64,000 nucleotides of DNA, taken from positions 558,001 to 622,000 of the forward strand of contig NZ_SNZW01000011.1 in NCBI RefSeq assembly GCF_004364175.1, given 5' to 3'. The position numbers and the translations under genes were made by a program. Positions 60,783 to 64,000 of the stretch are shown here, one piece after another; the stretch's first letter is position 1; each line of letters opens with the position of its first letter. The stretch comes from Maribacter caenipelagi (GTDB taxonomy: Bacteria; Bacteroidota; Bacteroidia; Flavobacteriales; Flavobacteriaceae). A model generated the notes under the pieces. It saw only the letters and a list, made by a program, of their open reading frames with translations, was not told the DNA's origin and ran no database searches.

Positions 60783-61397
60783 TCAATTTTCATCGTTCAG
60801 TTTTTTCAAGGTGTTCTCGAAATAGTTGGTAATCAACAATCCGTGTGGATTGTTGGGAAAGTTTCTGTCAACCATAATCAGGTTTCCGGTGGAAACCAAT
60901 TCATAGGTGTCGATGATTGTACCTCTATTGATTTCAAAAATGGTGGTAGTTGTAAAATTGTACGAGCCATTGTTTTCGGTTATCCTTGAATCGATACTCA
61001 GAACTTTTTGAACCAAGGAATACTGAAGCAATCTGTTGTAAACACCATCGGCTTTTTTCTGGCGGTAGAGATTGTCCACGGAACTATTGCCCAACCACAA
61101 CGCCTTTTCCAAGTTGCGTTCGTAATTGCTGGCATCGATGTTATAGAAGTAGTTATGGAAGAGATCCAAATGTGCTAAAGCTTCAACCCGAAAATTTTCC
61201 TTTTGGGTCACGAGCTTCAGCGGAATGATACTGCCATCTGTATTAATGGCAAAGGCACTATTGAGCGCTTTTTGATTGGTGTTGAATACCATCCAAACCG
61301 AAAATGTGCTGGACAGCAACGCACACACAACAACTGCTAAAACGATAAATCGATTCAGCTTTAGGACGTTGTAAATTTTTTTATATGGTGTTTTCAT
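60783..61397 (-). CDS. traK: Conjugative transposon protein TraK (VirB8-like)
   Basis: 204 residues with an N-terminal TM segment (RFIVLAVVVCALLSSTFSVWMVF) and a periplasmic VirB8-like domain. The latter contains ENFRVEALAHLDLFHNYFYNID, EKALWLGNSSVDNLYRQKKADGVYNRLLQYS and VSTGNLIMVDRNFPNNPHGLLITNYFENTLK. It is the assembly scaffold of the mating channel. Start and stop fit within an 11-bp gap from traJ and a 31-bp gap to traM. Confidence 0.88.
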   Translation of the reverse strand: MKTPYKKIYNVLKLNRFIVLAVVVCALLSSTFSVWMVFNTNQKALNSAFAINTDGSIIPLKLVTQKENFRVEALAHLDLFHNYFYNIDASNYERNLEKALWLGNSSVDNLYRQKKADGVYNRLLQYSLVQKVLSIDSRITENNGSYNFTTTTIFEINRGTIIDTYELVSTGNLIMVDRNFPNNPHGLLITNYFENTLKKLNDEN

Positions 61398-61408
61398 TCT
61401 GAATGGAT

Positions 61409-62251
61409 TTAGTTGGTAAATAGTCTGAGTGTAAAAGATGTGGCGCGTTTATACAGTTTGAACTTCAAGAAAACAATAAACCCTACCGAACCTAATTGAA
61501 CCACAGGTGCAAAAAAGCCTTGACCTGTATCGGTTCCAAACAAATTGACCCAAAAATTGGTGTTGATTTCCGTGTAGAGTGCATTCACAAAGACGTTTAC
61601 TAAAAAGAAAGCAGGTACTAACATATAGACCGCAGCATAAAGCTTGAAGAATGTGTAAGCTAACGAACGGAACTTTTCAAAGACTGCAAGGCTAATGACC
61701 AAGGGAAAAAAAGTTTGCATTATTCCGAGTAGAAAAAAGCGTTCTGCCAAAAACAATGGATAGATGAATAAATCCAATATCCAGAGGAACAGGCTAATGA
61801 TAAATGCAAATATTTTGAATCCGTAAAGCGGTGTAACCAAAGCTTCATACAAGAGCGTCATAGCAGCTTGGGCAACCTCGATGATACTCACGTCCTCTTC
61901 AATGGGAATGTCCTGCATTTGCAATGGCAATAAGGCTGGTGCAGTTCCTCGATATTGTCCTTCAATGGCAACTAAGATGCCATCGAAAAAGCCTAATACT
62001 TGCGTTGAGAAAATGACCAAAATGACAATGGCAAAATTCTTTGCCAGTTCGCCTGGACTCAATCCCCAAGTATAGCCATCCTTATCTGCAATGCCTTCGT
62101 TGTACTTTTTAAGGATATTGACCAGAAAGAACAGGACAGCGAGCGTTTTCATTCCCGCAATCGTGTATTGCGAAAAGTCGCTGGCCTGTATGGTCTGGAA
62201 AACGGTATCGATGTATTCCAGTCCGATTCCTAAGAGAATGGTCGCCGTCAT
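61409..62251 (-). CDS. traJ: Conjugative transposon protein TraJ (VirB6-like)
   Basis: 280 residues, polytopic, with about six hydrophobic helices (TLAVLFFLVNIL, NFAIVILVIFSTQVLGFFDGILVAI, AFIISLFLWILDLFIYPLFLAERFFLLGI, LVPAFFLVNVF...). This is the TraJ/VirB6-type inner-membrane channel protein. It lies 2 bp after the traI stop and 11 bp before traK, in the order traG-traI-traJ-traK-traM-traN. No traL is found between traK and traM. Confidence 0.85.
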   Translation of the reverse strand: MTATILLGIGLEYIDTVFQTIQASDFSQYTIAGMKTLAVLFFLVNILKKYNEGIADKDGYTWGLSPGELAKNFAIVILVIFSTQVLGFFDGILVAIEGQYRGTAPALLPLQMQDIPIEEDVSIIEVAQAAMTLLYEALVTPLYGFKIFAFIISLFLWILDLFIYPLFLAERFFLLGIMQTFFPLVISLAVFEKFRSLAYTFFKLYAAVYMLVPAFFLVNVFVNALYTEINTNFWVNLFGTDTGQGFFAPVVQLGSVGFIVFLKFKLYKRATSFTLRLFTN

Positions 62252-62253
62252 TT

Positions 62254-62835
62254 TTAGTATTCGGTTTCTCGATTATTGACTTTATCCTGCATTTTTCTAA
62301 AGGAAATGATGTCACGATAGCGTTTGGTTTTGGTTGTAATGTTGGAAACCATTTGCTTGGATTCCTGCTCTTTTGCTTTCAGGATTTCAGCACGTTCGGC
62401 ATCGCTCATTTTTAGGTAATCGCTGGATAGGACTTCATCAATAAAATCTACTGTGTCCAATGAGTTTTGTACTATGGCGTCAAACGATTCCACAACCCTT
62501 GAAACTTCATCGGGTTTGATGTAAGGCGAATTCAAAATATCCTGTAAATCATTTTGCATTACGTTGATAAGACGCTGATTATTCTGTCCAATTTCCTCAA
62601 CTGCTCTCAGTTGCTCAACAACGCTTGACACTTTCTCTATTGCCTCTTTTGCATCTTTTAAGAACTTCACAGACTTAATCATTTGTGCTGTCTGTTTACC
62701 TGATTCTATAAGCTGTTTAACCAAGCTGATAAAATTGGTATTGTCATAAGTGGGCATTCCCTGTGCATTGGCATTGCCTGAAATAAATAAGGTCAGGGCT
62801 ACCGTCATTACTAAAATTTTGATTTTTGTCTTCAT
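62254..62835 (-). CDS. traI: Conjugative transposon protein TraI-like (VirB5-like, DUF4141)
   Basis: 193 residues with a Sec signal (TVALTLFISGNANAQG) and a largely helical, coiled-coil secreted protein after it (LVKQLIESGKQTAQMIKSVKFLKDAKEAIEKVSSVVEQL...MSDAERAEILKAKEQESKQ). By position between traG and traJ and by fold type it is the TraI/VirB5-like pilus-tip or channel protein of Bacteroidota ICEs. Sequence alone gives only general support, so the name rests on order. Confidence 0.65.
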   Translation of the reverse strand: MKTKIKILVMTVALTLFISGNANAQGMPTYDNTNFISLVKQLIESGKQTAQMIKSVKFLKDAKEAIEKVSSVVEQLRAVEEIGQNNQRLINVMQNDLQDILNSPYIKPDEVSRVVESFDAIVQNSLDTVDFIDEVLSSDYLKMSDAERAEILKAKEQESKQMVSNITTKTKRYRDIISFRKMQDKVNNRETEY

Positions 62836-62839
62836 ACTA

Positions 62840-64000
62840 TTATGTTTTAGATGTGAATTGAATTATTGCTTTTTGCATATCGTGATGCTGGTTGTAGAGC
62901 TTCATTATTTCTTCGTTTTCCTGTCCATCGGTCAAATAGGCGGCATATACTTCCTTCGGAACTTCGAGACGGAAAATGTTACTTTCCCTGCCAATTTTGA
63001 TAAACATTTCGGTGTACTTGCGCGGTCCTGAAAGATTGTTCTTGATGGATTTTAATTGGTTCAGGTCGTGGCTCGATAGGTTAAGCCTTTTGACCAATTC
63101 GTCATAGCCCTTTTCGTTATTCAGGCTGTAAATGACTTGGGTGTTTTCAAGAATACTCGCTGAAGTTGAGTTGTTCGGTAGCTGATTTATGGATTGCAGA
63201 ATAATCCCAATCGCACCATTCTGTTTACGGATGGCTTGATAGTAAAATTCCACGCTTTCCAATACGTTTTCAAATTTCAGTTGTTTGGCAAACTCATCAA
63301 AAAGGATGATTCCCTTTTCAGCACGATTCTTCCAGATGGTTCTTTGAATGGCAGACTTGATGAGCTTGAGCATCACAGACAGGATTTCCTTGTTGTCTTT
63401 GACTTCATCCAGTTCAAAGACTATCAAGCGTTTGTCCTCTATTTTATAGGTTTGGTCTTCACTTACTTCAAACAGAAAGCTATATAGACCATCGCCGACA
63501 TATTCGGACATTACGTGCAAAAAGCTCGTGACATTGAAGTAGTCGGGATGGATTTTTAGGTTGCTCAGAAGGTCGTTCTGATTCCTTTCTATAAAGCTGT
63601 AAAAACCATCTAAAGAGTGATTTTCAGAAACGCTATCGTAATAATGGCGCAATATCTTTTTAACTGATACCGATTGTGCTTTGTTTACTTTTAAATCCGA
63701 AGCAAAGAGTTCAAACAAGAAAACGGATAAGTCTTCCAATCGTTCCGGTGTAAGGTCATTGGTATCACTTATGTAAAAAGGATTGATGCCTAAGTTCTTT
63801 CCACTTTCGTAGCGAAGCACCGTGTATTTTTCAGGATAGAGTTTGGCAAACTTGGTGTAAGAGCCACCCAAATCTATGATAACCAACCGAACACCACTTT
63901 CAAAAAATTGGCGTAGGATGTTATTGGCCAAAAAGGATTTCCCTTCGCCTGTTGGTGCGAAGATGGCGAAGTTCCGTGCTTTTATTCGTTTCTTCTTTTC
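62840..64000 (-). CDS. traG: Partial TraG-type conjugative transposon ATPase (VirB4-like)
   Basis: The frame is open to the right edge. The most upstream residues visible are RNFAIFAPTGEGKSFLANNILRQFF, so the Walker A motif APTGEGKSF lies at the very edge and the N-terminal half is missing. Downstream are ADLRIVIIDLGGSYTKFAKLYPEKY-type lines (RLVIIDLGGSYTKFAKL), EKGIILFDEFAKQL (Walker B) and IILQSINQLPNNSTSA. It is the main VirB4-like motor that powers channel assembly and transport. It is followed by traI 4 bp later. Confidence 0.9.
   Translation of the reverse strand, partial: EKKKRIKARNFAIFAPTGEGKSFLANNILRQFFESGVRLVIIDLGGSYTKFAKLYPEKYTVLRYESGKNLGINPFYISDTNDLTPERLEDLSVFLFELFASDLKVNKAQSVSVKKILRHYYDSVSENHSLDGFYSFIERNQNDLLSNLKIHPDYFNVTSFLHVMSEYVGDGLYSFLFEVSEDQTYKIEDKRLIVFELDEVKDNKEILSVMLKLIKSAIQRTIWKNRAEKGIILFDEFAKQLKFENVLESVEFYYQAIRKQNGAIGIILQSINQLPNNSTSASILENTQVIYSLNNEKGYDELVKRLNLSSHDLNQLKSIKNNLSGPRKYTEMFIKIGRESNIFRLEVPKEVYAAYLTDGQENEEIMKLYNQHHDMQKAIIQFTSKT

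Larger units (their letters stand above)
43617..64000. mobile_element. Integrative conjugative element, Bacteroidota CTnDOT-like transfer type, left part
   Basis: From the 3' end of tRNA-Leu to the window edge the gene content is that of a Bacteroidota ICE. It has ParB-like and DUF932 genes, SSB, BfmA/MobB/MobC mobilisation genes and a minus-strand traG-I-J-K-M-N operon, with defence cargo between mobC and traN. No integrase, excisionase or second att is inside the window, so the right end and exact boundaries are unknown. The tRNA site, the tandem 11-bp repeats just inside, and the loss of housekeeping genes mark the left end. Confidence 0.85.

Overview
The window looks like chromosomal DNA of a marine-type Flavobacteriaceae bacterium (Bacteroidota). 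The base composition is AT-rich. Many envelope proteins carry Bacteroidota-style lipoprotein signals. One large metalloprotease ends in a type IX secretion (T9SS) sorting domain, and candidate promoters fit the TTG / TAnnTTTG pattern. The housekeeping genes (mfd, fbp, serS, ribF, rsmA, pth-rplY-prs) are flavobacterial in size and motif. The exact genus cannot be fixed from the sequence alone.

Positions 1-43,500 are ordinary chromosome. Left to right they hold: a truncated thioredoxin-type lipid/envelope protein; three small TerB-like proteins around mfd; a serine hydrolase; an Ldh2-type dehydrogenase; a flavin disulfide oxidoreductase; a TspO-like membrane protein; and the four-gene ligase-associated DNA damage response operon (exonuclease, ligase, helicase, PdeM). 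Next come a fourth TerB-like gene, fbp, an acetyltransferase, aspartate kinase and a two-domain acyltransferase resembling the ornithine-lipid synthase OlsF. A compact arsR / DUF6428 / ArsN-like operon follows, then a run of small metabolic genes, mgtE-rsmA, a TPR protein, a small multidrug/guanidinium exporter, an amidase, serS, ribF, a secreted metalloprotease with a partner lipoprotein, and the prs-rplY-pth operon.

At 43,549-43,699 there is a truncated tRNA-Leu(CAA) copy followed by an intact tRNA-Leu(CAA). Directly behind it begins a CTnDOT/Bacteroidota-type integrative conjugative element (ICE) that runs off the right edge. Its backbone is: a ParB-like protein; a 53-residue protein with a DUF932 protein; SSB; two small unknown proteins; a candidate oriT; a BfmA/MobB/MobC mobilisation block (plus strand); and a converging transfer operon traG-traI-traJ-traK-traM-traN (minus strand). 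The integrase and the other end are outside the window. The same leader, about 140 bp long, lies in front of both parB and the DUF932 operon, so these two promoters probably share control.

The cargo lies between mobC and traN (52.5-58.9 kb). Its core is a four-gene operon (54,007-57,056) that reads as a CBASS-like anti-phage system: a 57-residue basic protein, an LRAT-like cysteine hydrolase with a C-terminal membrane segment, a two-TM NUDIX effector, and a CD-NTase. The CD-NTase carries an extra C-terminal domain resembling a ubiquitin-conjugating E2 enzyme. Divergent to it are a sigma-like factor and an overlapping Panacea/SocA-domain protein, with a perfect 9-bp inverted repeat between the two transcription units. 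I consider this locus the most interesting system in the window: nucleotide-second-messenger signalling, an apparently built-in conjugation enzyme, and a possible hydrolase and sigma/Panacea regulator in one module. Next to it is an AlbA/Schlafen-type ATPase gene broken by a single in-frame stop codon.
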